From Nepenthes gracilis (lineage: Eukaryota; Streptophyta; Magnoliopsida; Caryophyllales; Nepenthaceae): 64,000 bases of DNA. The notes under the pieces were generated by a model. It did not search any database, was not told where the DNA came from, and saw only the letters and a list, made by a program, of their open reading frames with translations. Both the position numbers and the translations under genes were made by a program. This document shows positions 35,735 to 47,766 of the stretch, piece after piece. Every line of letters begins with the position of its first letter. Positions within the stretch are counted from its first letter, which is position 1. Location of the stretch: contig BSYO01000028.1 of NCBI GenBank assembly GCA_033239525.1, forward strand, positions 12,207,597 to 12,271,596. Reading direction: 5' to 3'.

Positions 35735-38700
35735 CTGCAATTACAAGAGAAGGTATGTATAGAGCATCAGTTTCAATGTTCCAAGGGATCAGTAGAAATA
35801 TTTGGAAGACACCTTTCTAACACTCTTAGGCAACATGATATCCATCCATCTGTTTCTGTGTCGGCCAATCAGTATAAACGGATGGGTAAAACGTCACAGC
35901 ACCAGAGTGTCCCAAAGGTTTCCCACAATTTGAATAAGAATAAAAGGGAAACCCTCTACACATTCCTTCGCCACCTTCAATAATTTGGTATCTACCTATC
36001 CGTTTAGGTCCATTAGTGTGGACGGATCACCTGAGGGCTTTCTAGAGGTACCCAAAGGGTGTTCCCTCGAAGCCAATCTTTGAACAAAATAAAAGTTTGG
36101 ACACTATCAGATGGCATTAAGTCTATCCATCCATTTATTCTGGTGTTTACCCCTTAGTGTAAATAGATGGATGAGATGACACATCATCTAAGAGTATCTC
36201 AAAAGCATCTAAAGAATGTCTCCCTAACACTACTATCAAATATAAAGATAATGGAACAAGAGCAGGACTTGAATAAAAATATCGGTATTAGTATCGATCA
36301 CAATTATATCGATATTAGATATACCGGACAATACACATCGGTATTTTATATATCGGGAAAAAAATTTCTAAAATCATAGGATGATAGGGCCTTATTGGCT
36401 GATATTTTAAATATCGACCAATGTATAGCAATATTGTCATAGTATTGAAAAATATCCCGATACCGATACATATTGGCGGAAGTTTTCATCTATGGGTGGG
36501 ATGGATAAAGAAGAGGTATAAACAGCAATAAGTTCCTTTAGCTTCTTCTCAGCTTCCTTCTGAGCTCTCACAGCAGCTTTTACTGCAGCCTTTTCCGCCA
36601 ACTTCTTCTTCCTCTCCAACGCCTGCCTCTGCTTTTCCTTCTCCTCTTCCCTTTTCATCTCCTTCAACTTTGCCGGATCAATCTCCTTATCCTTTGAGAT
36701 TTCCTTAGACTTTTCTACTACAAAGATTTCATCTTCTTCTTCTCGAAGTTGTTCTGAATCGGTTTTTGACACCCCAGGTTTCTTTTTCAGGTCCTGAAGA
36801 ACCTTTTGTTCAGGAATATTGTCTCGGTTCACATTATTAGGCCTCGGATGATCTTCTTTAGGTGGCTTTGGGTTCGGTTTCAAGGCTGTTTCTTTCTCAT
36901 TCGGCATCGTTGGCTCTGCCTTCACCAATGTCTCCTCATCAGGATTTCTCATCCGTCCATCTTGACTAAACTGTCGGATATCCAATGACAGCAAAATTCG
37001 TTTCTGATAATCATCCCGAAAGGCCTTGCTACTGCTCCAGAGGGACATAAATTTATCAACCTGATCAAAATATATAAATCTATGTGACATTTATAATTCA
37101 CCGTGACAATTAATAATCTGGATTTTATATGGCGAGCATGGGTTTTTTAAGAATACCTCTGCATTTGAAAGTTCCTCGAGAGCTTTGATCTCCTTCTTGG
37201 CTGCAAGCTCTTTAGCACTATTCAAAAGGCTATGATTTTGATAAAAGCATGCATTCTGGGGAAATGAAAAATGGCTCATAAGATGTCAATTGAAGTAATA
37301 AGACACCTCACATCCAAACTCAAATTCCTGATTTTTTTTTCCCCTGATAACAACGGGACTTGAACCCAAGCCATTTACATCGGGGGGAAGCCACCCGGCA
37401 ATAACCATTTGGAAAACTTCATAACTATAATGGGGTCGGAAATTAGGGGTGTTCACTGCTAGGATAAACTAACCATAAGCAAATTTAATGGGGTCAAATG
37501 AAAAAATAAATATTCATATACCCACTGCAAGTAAGAACAATGATCCACAGAATCATATTTTCCGAATCAGGACCATCAAAACAAGTTTAGAAGCAAAATC
37601 ATACAAATAAAAGAATGGATATCCACAACTATCACCTTTCTGGCTAAAGCTAAATCATAACCGTTAAGTCAGGCCAGTCACTTGGGCCAAAAACCATAAC
37701 TGTGCAAGTCTATAATTCAAACTAGGCGGTTCAAGCCGGTCTTGCAAGTATTTTTGTTTAAAAATTCATATTTCCATAAAAAATATCTAAAAATATTTCA
37801 AAACTTACAATATTTTGATTAAAATATTCACTAAGTATATAGTTAAATGAATAATCTTTACATGAAAAATTATTAATTATACAAAAATACAATCTATTGA
37901 AAGGATTTTTTTTAACTTAACATTTATTTGAAATTAAAAATCATATATACAAAAAAAATTATAATCTAAGACAGGTTGGCCTTGGTCAAACCCATTACTT
38001 TACCTATGAAAGTGTCCAGCCCAAAAATTTAATCAAGCCTAATTTATACATTGACCAAATCTTATAAAAGTTTAGGCCAATGAGATGTCCTAGTTTTGAT
38101 CAGGTCTAGTTCCAACCATGTCATGAAATGCTTTAATATCTTAAACCGTGAACATGGACCCACGATCTCAATATAAAATATAACAAGAAGACACTTCATA
38201 GACTCATTTTCACTTGACAATGTTCATATGATAGGGAAATATAACAATCTAATCAAGTTGATTAGTTGGTGAAATTCAAGTAAGACACTTCAAATCTAAT
38301 CAAGATAGAGGGGAATTAGGGAGCTTAAATCCTCACAGTTAAATTAACATTTCAGTACCAATAAATTGTCAAGATAATAAGAGAGTAAATTGGGTTTACC
38401 CCTTCCTCGCGCTGTTTTCTCAGTTGCTTAACAGTTTCATATGCTTGCTCCCTCTTCAGGATAACATTTTTCAGCTCTTCTTTTAGCACATCGATGTCTT
38501 TCTCTATGGCCTTCCTTTCACCTTCAAGGTAACTTATTTTTGACCGCACAGTTTCACGCTCTTTCCTTACTCCATCTAAATCGCTACTTATCACCTATGA
38601 ACAAGAAAATAATTAAGGAAACTACAAAAAGAATTACTATTTATATACCCACTCGTAAACTCACTTGTACTGAAACTTCCAATTTTAGTGTGGAAAAAAA

Positions 38701-41700
38701 CCAACGAGAGTAAAAATTAAAACAGGTGGAACCCAAACCTACTTTTGACAATTACAATACCAGTGAGTGTACAAATGGGTATATAAATAATATTTCTCAA
38801 CTATAAATATTAGACTTCATTCATTACAATAGATGTTGAGGCACGTGGATGCAAATATTGGAATATGTATTGGGCATATCAAACAATATATATCATTATA
38901 AGACATATTGGAAAGAAAAAATTCTGAATATCGTAAATTGACACAGCCATACAAACCGATATATCAGTAAAATATTAGCCGTATTAGCTAATATTCTAAA
39001 TATCGATCGATATATCGCCGATACAGTAATATGTCGTGATATTGTCGTAGTATAAAAAAAAATCAGTATTTGTGGGCCCGATACCAATACAAATTAGCCA
39101 ATATTTACAATATCAATGCAAATCCCTGTCAAAATGATTCATGTGCAAGGAATGAAATTGAACTGGAAACACAAGGATTTTTAATCCTTTGCCCTATCAA
39201 CAGAGCTATCCCGACATTCCCGACATATCATCTACTCATTTTACTAGAAAACTGGGGTCTATGTCAATTAAAAGAATGAAAAAGGTTGATAAAGTCTTAT
39301 CTAGGCTCGTTGTTGTGAAATAATTGTCACATCTCCATACCAAACTAGAAAAATAATTAATCTAACCACATGACCCTAAACACCACATCATCAAGTGGCT
39401 AGAATACAAACCATATAATGACATTAATATATGCATAAGGAGCTATGTCCATAACACAATTAGAGTAACCGAACAACCATTTAAGAGATTCGAAACCCAA
39501 CTCTATTACTCATCAAACACTGCAAAAAACTAAATTAATATAAAACCGAATGACTGAAATGAAAATAATTCATTCTACAACCACTGATCCAAAACAAAAT
39601 ACAACTGATTTCATCCATATCCTAGTCTAATTTTCCTCGGATCAACTCCTTGATCATAATCCTCACCTACTAGTGCCCGAACCCTCCAATATGAAAGGGC
39701 TAACGAGAAACAAAAATAAGAGTGAGCTAAAAGTTCAGCAGGGTATATAGTTGCATAATTTAACACATAATTTTCATTAAAACATGCCGGAAGGAATAAC
39801 GAATCAAATTCAGACGTAATGCCGTGAATTTCCATAACAAATATATACAACTTTCAAATTTCTATTTTTGGTTCTTAATCAAAGTGCCATACAAATCATG
39901 ATCAAACATACTAATTCTTATTGACTAAGGGCCAATAGAACCTTACCGACTAAGGAGCGGATAATCAAAACCCAAATTATATTTGCTTCCATTCAACCAA
40001 GGGCCTTATGCTAATATTTAAAACCCACAAATAAGCGATCATACATATAACCCTATAGATGGGGCCGAACACCACTTTCAACCGCAGATGATGGGTTCAA
40101 ACCTCGATTATACTAACGCTTGCCATAATATACCGCCGCTAAATTTCTTACAATGGTCCGATTAATAAACAAATGAAACTCTACACAATTTCACAAAACC
40201 TTTGTATTTTCTTTTCCTAGAGAAAATATTCTTAATTCCTTAACAAATGTAGAGTTTTTTTCTCAATTCTTTCAATTTTTTTATCATGTAGTGTATAAAA
40301 TCTACGCAGGAATTTAATTATGACATTTTAAAGTATGTAAGAATGGTATCGCGAAATTTTAGATATGAAATGGGTGTATAATTTAAAAGGTGCAGAAATC
40401 ATAAGTAGTTTGCTAAAATTTGTCACTTCTTTCAACTCTAGGCATACAAGAAAAGATTATTAAAATTTCAGAACATGAAAGTATATATTTAAAGATTTAA
40501 AACATATTGAAGCATGATATACGAAATTCATCACATACAGAGGCATTAAATCAGATATTCAACACATGCATAAACATATTTGTTGAGAATTAATTTGGCA
40601 AATTAATGTACATGAATTAAGAACATGATTTTCACAAAAAGGGTAAAACATTGAGACTGAGAGTTCATGCATGTGAAATTTAACAATATTAACTACGAAG
40701 TTGTGATATGCATGAGTATTTGAAACAATAAATATTCAATAAAGTAAGGAAAGATCAGCAACAAATAAAGGAAGGCTTGAGATGCCCTTGTCTTGACTTC
40801 AATTTTACCAAAATCTTGCTTTATTTCACTTCAATTTGCCTTCTCTACCTTCTTCTTTCTCTTTCTCTCCCTCTCCTTCTCTCTCCTCTCTCAAAATCTA
40901 GTAGAAAATGACCAAAAATCAACTAGGCATGACTTATGTAGTATACTAGTGTACATGTGCTCGTCAAACACGCATCCAGCACTGCAGCCAAATATTGTGG
41001 CGCACAAACATCACATCAAACATTGGCATTCTTCCATAACGCTTGAGCGTTCATTAGACATACATCGAGCACTAACACACTGAAAAACACGCTCAAGTTC
41101 TGGTCAAGCATCTATCAGGCACAACCACTCGGTCCAGGACACGCATGTGTGCGCGTCAAGAGCCGATCAAGTGTCCTTTAACTCTATATAACCCGGTCCA
41201 AAATTGACTTTGACCAAATTTTTTTCCTTTGACCTCAACTTTACTTTTCTCAACTTAATTAATCATGATTAAATTGTGAAATTCAAAACTTGTTCTTTAC
41301 AATAATAAGCCTTCATATCTGCATGCTTGAGATTCACATTATGCAATGAGACATTGCATCTGCAAATTTGAATTGAAGGGTGGTATAAAATCGGTCTATT
41401 TCCAACATCATATGCATAGTTAGCACATTCATGCATCTATGTTGAGCCATGATAAATATGCAAATACAATGATATTTTTAGATAGGACATCTTACCTTAA
41501 CCTGCTCTTGGATGACCTCTTTCTGCCCTAACGAGTCTTGAATCTTTGATCTCATTGTGGCATTTGCTTTAACATTTTCCCTCGTTCCTTCCAATTGTTT
41601 GATTTCCTTAATAAGTTGCTTCTCCTCTGCCAGAGAGATACTTTCATGTTGCATCCGGTAATGGATACTTTGTATCTGCATCATCAACTCATGTACAAAT

Positions 41701-43756
41701 AAGTAATAAAAAGAACATTAACACAAATATTGGCCAATGTGTATCAATATCAGGGCACTCCGATACCAATATTTGCTAATACCATAACAATATCGTAATA
41801 TATAACTGTATTAATAATACATCATAATATATCGATCTATTCAAAATAACGGCTGATACGGCCTTGTTAACTTACGATTCTTAAAAATTTTTTTCTTATT
41901 ATATATTTAATATTGATATAACTACAACCAATGCCAATATGGTTGATACAATGCCGATATTGACATTTTTATCCATGATTAGGAACAAAAGAATATCACA
42001 GTCTAAGAAACTTGAACATCATTTATTAAATAAAAATAAAACTTACAAGCTCATTGAGTTCCTCTTCTGAGGAGCAAATGCCAACTCCTTTCTCCCGGCC
42101 CACATTATTTGATCCGCGCAAACTACCCAAAGCCTCCTGTAGAGGCTTCATTTCATTTCTTTTCTCATCCATGACTATATTGTACTGCTTTCTCTCATCA
42201 TGCAATGGTCTCAACTGTTCATTCACCAGAGCTTTATCTGACTGCAAAAGAAAGATAATCAAAAAGTTGTTTTCCGAAAAGAAAATAATTCAGTCAGTCA
42301 GAAGGGCCAAACAAGAATCTTCAAAGCAGATAATGTAATACAGCCTATTAAGGATTCTAGTGCAATGTCACCAATTCAATCTAATTTTGCATTTACATCC
42401 AAATTAATAGAAAATATAGTACCATAGACACAAATATCGGTTGATATGTATCGGTAATGGGCCTCTTGATACTGCGATAATATCGCGATAATTGTCGTGT
42501 CGGCAATATACCGGCTAATACAATCCTATTATCTTACGATTCTTGAAAGTTTTTTCTTCTGATAGTTTCAATATATATTGTCCAATACCTACAATACCAA
42601 TATAACTGAAACTAATACCGATACAAATGCTAACAAATATTTTCATCTATATAGTCCATGCATTCACATTTGTTGTCAGAAGTTTTATCTTTAGAAAAAG
42701 CTGCACTGAATGATACAAAGAACTTTAGCTATAACCCAACATTTCAAAGGATTAAACAGGAAAACCACTATGTATTTTAAACATATGCTTGAAAGACAAC
42801 TTGCAACAGAAGCATACAGAAACTAGATATGAAAGAGGAGTTATTCAAAAACATACACTTCTTTAAGATTGAAATTTCTAGAGTCAGACACAACTACGAT
42901 CTCTTCCACGGCTTGATCGTAGCAAAGACTAGAAATCCCAAGTGATTAGGGTAATGAAATGGTCAAGTATGGTCCTTTTGTTGCCAACTATTAAAAAAGA
43001 TCTCAATCGTTAATTAATCAAGGGCCTTACAGAAATGATCCAACAAAATGATATCCAATAAAAGTATTGTGTGAATATGGAGAAGGAGGATGCTCTAAAG
43101 AACAACATGCGGCTTCTTTGATGCTAGAAAATGAGTTTTGAGACTTTTTTTTTCCGAATTGATAAGAAAAGTACACAAACAACACAAGGAATGCTTGAAG
43201 GGTGAATCTTCTATGTCATTTCAAACATATTGTCAAAGATTACACACATGGTTAAGGTTGCGTATTTTCACAAGGAACTGAACAGTGAAGAGTATCCAAG
43301 ATTGAGCATCGGTTATTGAAGGACCAATAGATTATGCTAAAGCAAGAGAATAGTGGTAAGGCAATTTTCTTGACTAACCAATTTGGCTTTCACTGCTTCA
43401 TTGATCTGATTTTTTTGCTGGTTCTTCCTCTGAAGCTCTCTCTCCGCCTCATCAATTTTGGCCTTCAACTTTGGGTCATCGTACGGCCGATACTTGACAA
43501 GGTAAAAATGATGGATCTGTTGTGCTGCAGGCCATTCATCAGCTACAAACTTTGGGAAGTCTGCACTGGATACATTATGCGCCTCTCCATTAGTTGGCTC
43601 ATCAACCCCATGTGAACCAAGTTCAATGGGCTCAGAAATTCCCTGCCCCAAAATCACTTTGCCATTTTCCTTATCCTGAAGTTTAGAGTTGTTTTCTTTA
43701 ACCATGGATTCCACATTCACTTCTTCCAGGTCAGAACCTGCAACTTCCATACCCAT
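35421..43756 (-). CDS. proton pump interactor (PPI1-like), eight exons
   Basis: Coding exons, in transcript order: 43379-43756, 42047-42241, 41496-41675, 38400-38594, 37157-37255, 36524-37060 and 35421-35734. All introns are GT-AG and all of phase 0; exon lengths give 126, 65, 60, 65, 33, 179 and about 104 codons (about 630 residues, close to Arabidopsis PPI1). The ATG at 43756 lies just after an acceptor at 43762. Landmarks: [20 protein letters not shown] near residue 82, long coiled coils ([49 protein letters not shown]), a Lys/Glu/Ala-rich charged stretch, and a C-terminal hydrophobic anchor ([17 protein letters not shown]). Known family members bind the C-terminal regulatory domain of plasma-membrane H+-ATPase and are membrane-anchored. 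The last exon seems to need a frame change (35500-35605) to reach the anchor. Confidence 0.9.
35839..35896. repeat. hairpin MITE, copy 2
   Basis: TATCCATCCATCTGTTT pairs imperfectly with AAACGGATGGGTA and ends near a GTCAC word, as in copy 1. Confidence 0.45.
35995..36030. repeat. hairpin MITE, copy 3 (short)
   Basis: CTATCCGTTTAGGTCC with a nearby ATTAGTGTGGACGGAT repeats the same stem and loop words in shorter form. Confidence 0.35.
36121..36182. repeat. hairpin MITE, copy 4
   Basis: CTATCCATCCATTTA pairs with TAAATAGATGGATGAGATG, with CCTTAGTG in the loop and GACAC at the right edge. It lies in the last intron. Confidence 0.55.
36270..36480. repeat. ATATCGG repeat family, copy 1 (PPI1-like intron 7)
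   Basis: Dense ATATCG, CGATAT, ATACCG and CGGTAT words end in GATACCGATACATATTGGC and TTTTCATCTATGG. The same vocabulary and order recur in three other introns of this gene and in the poly(A) polymerase gene. Confidence 0.65.
37331..37411 (-). repeat. tRNA-derived SINE fragment (intron 6)
   Basis: The minus strand reads AATGGTTATTGCCGGGTGGC, then a box-B-like GGGTTCAAGTCCC, then AGGGGAAAAAAAAA. This is an RNA polymerase III promoter arrangement typical of tRNA-related SINEs; the body is truncated. Confidence 0.55.
38833..39110. repeat. ATATCGG repeat family, copy 2 (intron 4)
   Basis: ATATCGATCGATATATCGCCGATAC and nearby GGGCCCGATACCAATAC carry the same words as the other copies. It directly adjoins the plastid-derived segment. 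Confidence 0.6.
39143..39290 (-). pseudogene. plastid trnL-trnF spacer and trnF-GAA copy (NUPT) in intron 4
   Basis: On the minus strand, 39215-39143 matches plastid trnF over its full length with scattered changes: GTCGGGATAGCTC at the 5' end, GTTGATAGGGC for the D arm, AAGGATTAAAAATCCTT for the anticodon arm (anticodon position now AAA), and CCAGTTCAA for the T arm. Just upstream, ATTGACATAGACCC and CTAGTAAAATGAG are words of the plastid trnL-trnF spacer, in the plastid order. It is therefore an old plastid insertion and not a functional tRNA. Right and left limits beyond these words are unsure. Confidence 0.8.
39325..41301 (+). mobile_element. solo LTR in intron 4 of the PPI1-like gene
   Basis: Ends are TGTCACATCTCC and GTTCTTTACA, with perfect ATAAT flanks (39320-39324 and 41302-41306). 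A TATA motif (CTATATAACCC) lies near 41186, about 115 bases before the right end. Internal words (ATAGATGGGGCC near 40055, CATAATATACC near 40125) are shared with the insert at 5261-7877, so both belong to one family. No coding domain was found. It is antisense to the host gene. Confidence 0.75.
41725..41985. repeat. ATATCGG repeat family, copy 3 (intron 3)
   Basis: CAAATATTGGCCAATGTGTATC, ATATATCGATC, GGCTGATACGGCC and CTTACGATTCTTAAAAA follow the same order as in copy 4. Confidence 0.65.
42427..42660. repeat. ATATCGG repeat family, copy 4 (intron 2)
   Basis: CAAATATCGGTTGATATG, ATATCGCGATAATTGTCG, CCGGCTAATAC and CTTACGATTCTTGAAAG, ending ATTTTCATCTATA, give the clearest copy of the family. 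Confidence 0.7.
42661..43378. other. remaining part of intron 2, no feature seen
   Basis: Ordinary intron sequence between the repeat and the donor site of the first coding exon. Confidence 0.5.
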
Positions 43757-43762
43757 TTTCCC

Positions 43763-44986
43763 TAGAAACACAAATCAAAGAACATTGTGAGCACACTCTT
43801 CTCAGTACCCCTTGTTGATGGTCATTTGGGGGAAGGAGGAGGCTAAGCTGGTAAGTGGAAGAAAGAAAAACATTTCAATTTAAAACAATCCACTCATGCT
43901 GTGAATGCAACCAAAGAAGACTTTGCTGCATAGAAGTGTTAAGTGCCCATTAGCACTACTTGTAGTGCACCAACAGCCAGAGCACCCGTGATGGCTAAAA
44001 AGTACAAAAAATACAAACAAATTCAGAGCCTAATAATAATTTCATCCAAAAAGAAAATAATAACATCTCAAAATTGATAAATTAAGATGGTCCAAATGCT
44101 CATAATTCATAGATTGATCGATAAAAGCAAGAAGCGTACCCCATATCATTAGAGCAATAATAATGAACAACCCAATTTAAGAACTACTCATGACTCATGA
44201 CTCATGAGAAGTACAAATATCAAGAAAAGAACAGAAATCTGTTCAAGACCTAAACATAAGATGTCAGGCGACAGCCACAGTAAAATTTTTAAAATCTTTA
44301 ACAAGTCCCCTCGCTACAAGGCGAGCACATTTGTATAAAGCATCTTATAAGACACAAGTACAGATTCAAAATCTTGCCTCGCCGGGTATAAAATGCCTAT
44401 GGAACAAGGCATCCCAAAAGAATAGGTTTAAATCTCCTAAACAGCTGCTGCTAACCAGAAGATAAAATTTCAAAAAAAAAAAATCTCTCTCTCAATCAGA
44501 AACCCTAAACCCGCAAATAAACAACAAAATAAGATGTCAAGTTAGTTTGAGGTACAGAAAATCTCCCCCAAAAAAAAAAAAAAAAAAAACTGCTGCAAGA
44601 AAAAAATAATTAAATTGAATTTGGTAAACGTACAAAACGGAAGAAAAACAAGATCACGATAATAGACAAGTCAATCATCATGCATGCAATACCATAGTAT
44701 CATCGATTAAACAATCACCTCAACAGATCCAACAGGCGAACAAAGAAAAGCCAAGAAATCAACGAAAACAATTTCTCCTAATGCCGAAAGAAAAACAATT
44801 CTACACCAAAATCGGCTACACTCACAAAAAAAAAAAAAATGGAGATCGATTAACGGATCGAACACAAAACAAACGAACATGAAGTAGAATAACAAGATAT
44901 GAAATCAAAATGCAACGAAAATTACCAAAAAAAAAAAAAAACAAAAGTGATTGAAATAGGGAGACCAAAATTAGAAGTACAATTAC
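43763..44986. other. first intron (in the 5' UTR) of the PPI1-like gene
   Basis: Bounded by an acceptor complement at 43762-43763 and a donor complement AC at 44985-44986. Contains several poly(A) runs, no other feature. Confidence 0.55.
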
Positions 44987-45105
44987 CTAAAGTAGAAATC
45001 CAATCAAAGATTTCTCTCGATCAGACAGACCCTTCTTTGAACCGTCCAAGATTCAGCTAGAAAAGGTCAGATCTCGACACCTTTTCGTGGGTATCAGAGA
45101 GGAGA
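44987..45105 (-). other. non-coding first exon of the PPI1-like gene (inferred)
   Basis: The minus strand gives a leader ending ...CTACTTTAG|GTAATT at a good donor site, about 1.2 kb upstream of the start-codon exon. The transcription start is a guess; the GC content drops sharply above about 45120. Confidence 0.5.
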
Positions 45106-45129
45106 GAGGGAAAAGGGGGAAGTGACCTT

Positions 45130-47149
45130 CACATAAGAGATTAACAGATTTATCCTATTTAATCTCAATCATATAATTTAAAATAAATAATTTTAATTTA
45201 ATAATATTAAAAAAATAAAAATTTATTAAAATTAATTAAATTATAATTATTTATTTTAAAATAAAAATAAAAAATAAATCTTTTTATTTTTTTAATAGAT
45301 AAACTCCTCTTAATCTGGGAGGAGGCAGATGAGACGAATAAAGATGATGGGGTGATCACATAAATTGAGGAGCTCCATCTCACAAATATATAATTTAATT
45401 TTTAAATAAATAAATATAATATATTTATTTTTAAAAATAATTAAATTATAATTATTTATTTAAAAATAAATAACTAAATATAAAAAATAAGTCTTATAAC
45501 ATCTAAGTCATAATATCTTTGTCAGAAAAATAAATTAATAGAATATATTTTTGTAAAAGGTAAAAGCAATCAAAATGTCAATAAATAAAATATAAATAAT
45601 ATATTTTTTTATTAAATTTATAAAACTAATTATTTCATTTTAAAAATATTACTTTTAGATTTTAAATTTGTTGTAAATGTAAATTTCATTTTAAAAAGGG
45701 CATGGAGATATTCTAAAACTATAAATCATATAAGAGCAGCATCGTGCTTAATTATATTTATTTATTAATAAAAATTGAAAATAAATTGGGTGGGTCCACA
45801 ATGTGGCATTGCGACACCCATTAAGAAATTAAAACTACCCAATAAATAGTGGTGACAATAATCAATAAATTAGGTTATCTACTCAAACCCACCTATTAGG
45901 CCAATAAAAATAATAAAATAACAAATAATAAATAAAAAAATTATTTATTTAGCTACTTGAGTTTGGCTCACCCTTTAAATAGAATTTCCATATTTTTATA
46001 TTTTAGCAAAGTTAATAATGATAATTTATTTTTGTTAGTAAGTTTTAATTACTATAGTTGATATCAATCACTATAAGCCATATATAATCGTTTTTCCTTT
46101 ATTGATACATATCAAAAAGTTTGATTCGATAGATTAAGATTCAAATGTAATATGTTCTCACAATGAAAATTTTATTTAAGTTTTAGATCATTCTTTTACC
46201 CACAATGACAAATGGATATAATAAAAATTTCAAATATTTACATATAAAATATTTAGGAAAAATTCACCTAAGTACAACATTGATAAAAATAAAAGTAAAG
46301 AAAATTATTAGAAAAAGGTAAACAAAAAATATAATTTTTGAATATTTTTTCTTATATGAAATTTAAGGTTAGATTAACATTTACAAATAATTAATGGTTC
46401 TCGTGGGGTCAAAATTCAATCAAATAAGAGCTCACTAATGGTTAATTTATATATTTATTTATTAGATAAAAATTCTATTTTTTAAATAAAATTGCGCTAA
46501 CGTGATTTTAGATAAAAGATTTTCTCACACAATAAGTGGGTCCACAATGTGGCATTCTAGATTTTCCATAATATGAAATTATTTAATTATTTTTATTTCT
46601 CAATAAATTTTCTTTTTAGTTATTAGGTGACAATAATCAATAAATTATTCTTCATCTACTTACAAACCCAATTATGTTAATTATTTTATAACCAATGCTA
46701 TTTTATAGTAAATTTATTTAAAATTTATCATATATTTTTTATCTTGGTTGAAAATATTTTTTTTTTAAAAAAATTATTATATATTATTTTATTTATTTTA
46801 TATTAATAAGTTTAATGATTGACATTAATCAATACTATTTTATAAGGGATTTAATTTTATTTTGCTGCGATATATTTCTCAAAATATTTTTCAACATTCA
46901 AATTAGAAATATTTATTATACAATTAACAAAATACGCCAATAGGCTCATATCAGATGCATGGTCACTACCTCAAATACACGCGAGTATAGAGACAAGCAT
47001 TCATTAGGTACCGAGTTTGATCCCAAGTAGTTAGATTTTTTTATTAAATTTTTGTTATATAATTATTTTTTTAAGATTAATTCAGAATTATATCTGTAAT
47101 GTCATAAATTATAAACGAAAATTACACATTACAAATTTATTTTTATTAA
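45130..47149. other. AT-rich intergenic DNA, no gene seen
   Basis: Includes the presumed promoter of the PPI1-like gene, but no specific element could be defended. CACAATGTGGCATT occurs twice (about 45795 and 46535), hinting at an old duplication. Confidence 0.5.
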
Positions 47150-47585
47150 ATTGAAAAGTTTGAATGATTTGATTCAAAAACTATTTAGTTATTGATATTT
47201 TTGTTCATCAGCATATCTCACGTTAAATTATTTTATACACTTTATTTATCATTGCTATGAGTGATAAATAAGTAATACCTGTGACTTATTTTCGTAGTAT
47301 ATGAAAATAAATATTTATTATATATATTAAATATTTATAAAATTTTTAATTTTATATCACAAAGAGTCTTAAATTATAATCATTCAATACTAGCCAATTA
47401 TTTCAAAACTGATAGATTCTAAGCTTGGAGAAAAAAAAATTAGAAAAGATATTTTTGATTTTTTCTTCTTTAAATATTTTTGTTTGCAGGAAAAAAAACC
47501 CAAAAAAGGAATTAGAACATTTCTCGGTACGTTGCGTTTGGAGTGACATATCTGCGAGCAGTACCACGCAAACGCTGCGTTGCAA

Positions 47586-47591
47586 TATAAA
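47586..47591 (+). promoter_or_regulatory. TATA box of acidic-tail gene, copy 1
   Basis: TATAAA in GCAATATAAAATCGG, 176 bases before the ATG; conserved in copy 2 at 54239-54244. Confidence 0.45.
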
Positions 47592-47624
47592 ATCGGAAGC
47601 GTCTAGAAGCACTGGTCAGATACC

Positions 47625-47634
47625 GACACGTGTC
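47625..47634 (+). promoter_or_regulatory. G-box/ABRE palindrome GACACGTGTC
   Basis: A perfect 10-base palindrome with an ACGT core, 34 bases after the TATA box and 133 bases before the ATG. Copy 2 keeps it exactly at 54278-54287. G-box/ABRE cores bind bZIP and bHLH factors; function here is inferred. Confidence 0.4.
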
Positions 47635-47766
47635 CAAATCACATAATATCTCCCTAAACCCTTAAACCCCCTTCCTGTATCAATGTCAGACTGTCTCCTC
47701 GCTACGCCGCCTGAAACAAAAGCACGCAAGCACGAACAGGCATTCCAATAGCCAGAGGGGGAGAGG

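Noticed and set aside
39143..39215. Functional nuclear tRNA-Phe
   Set aside because: The sequence and its flank match plastid trnF, the D and T arms are damaged, and the anticodon position is altered.
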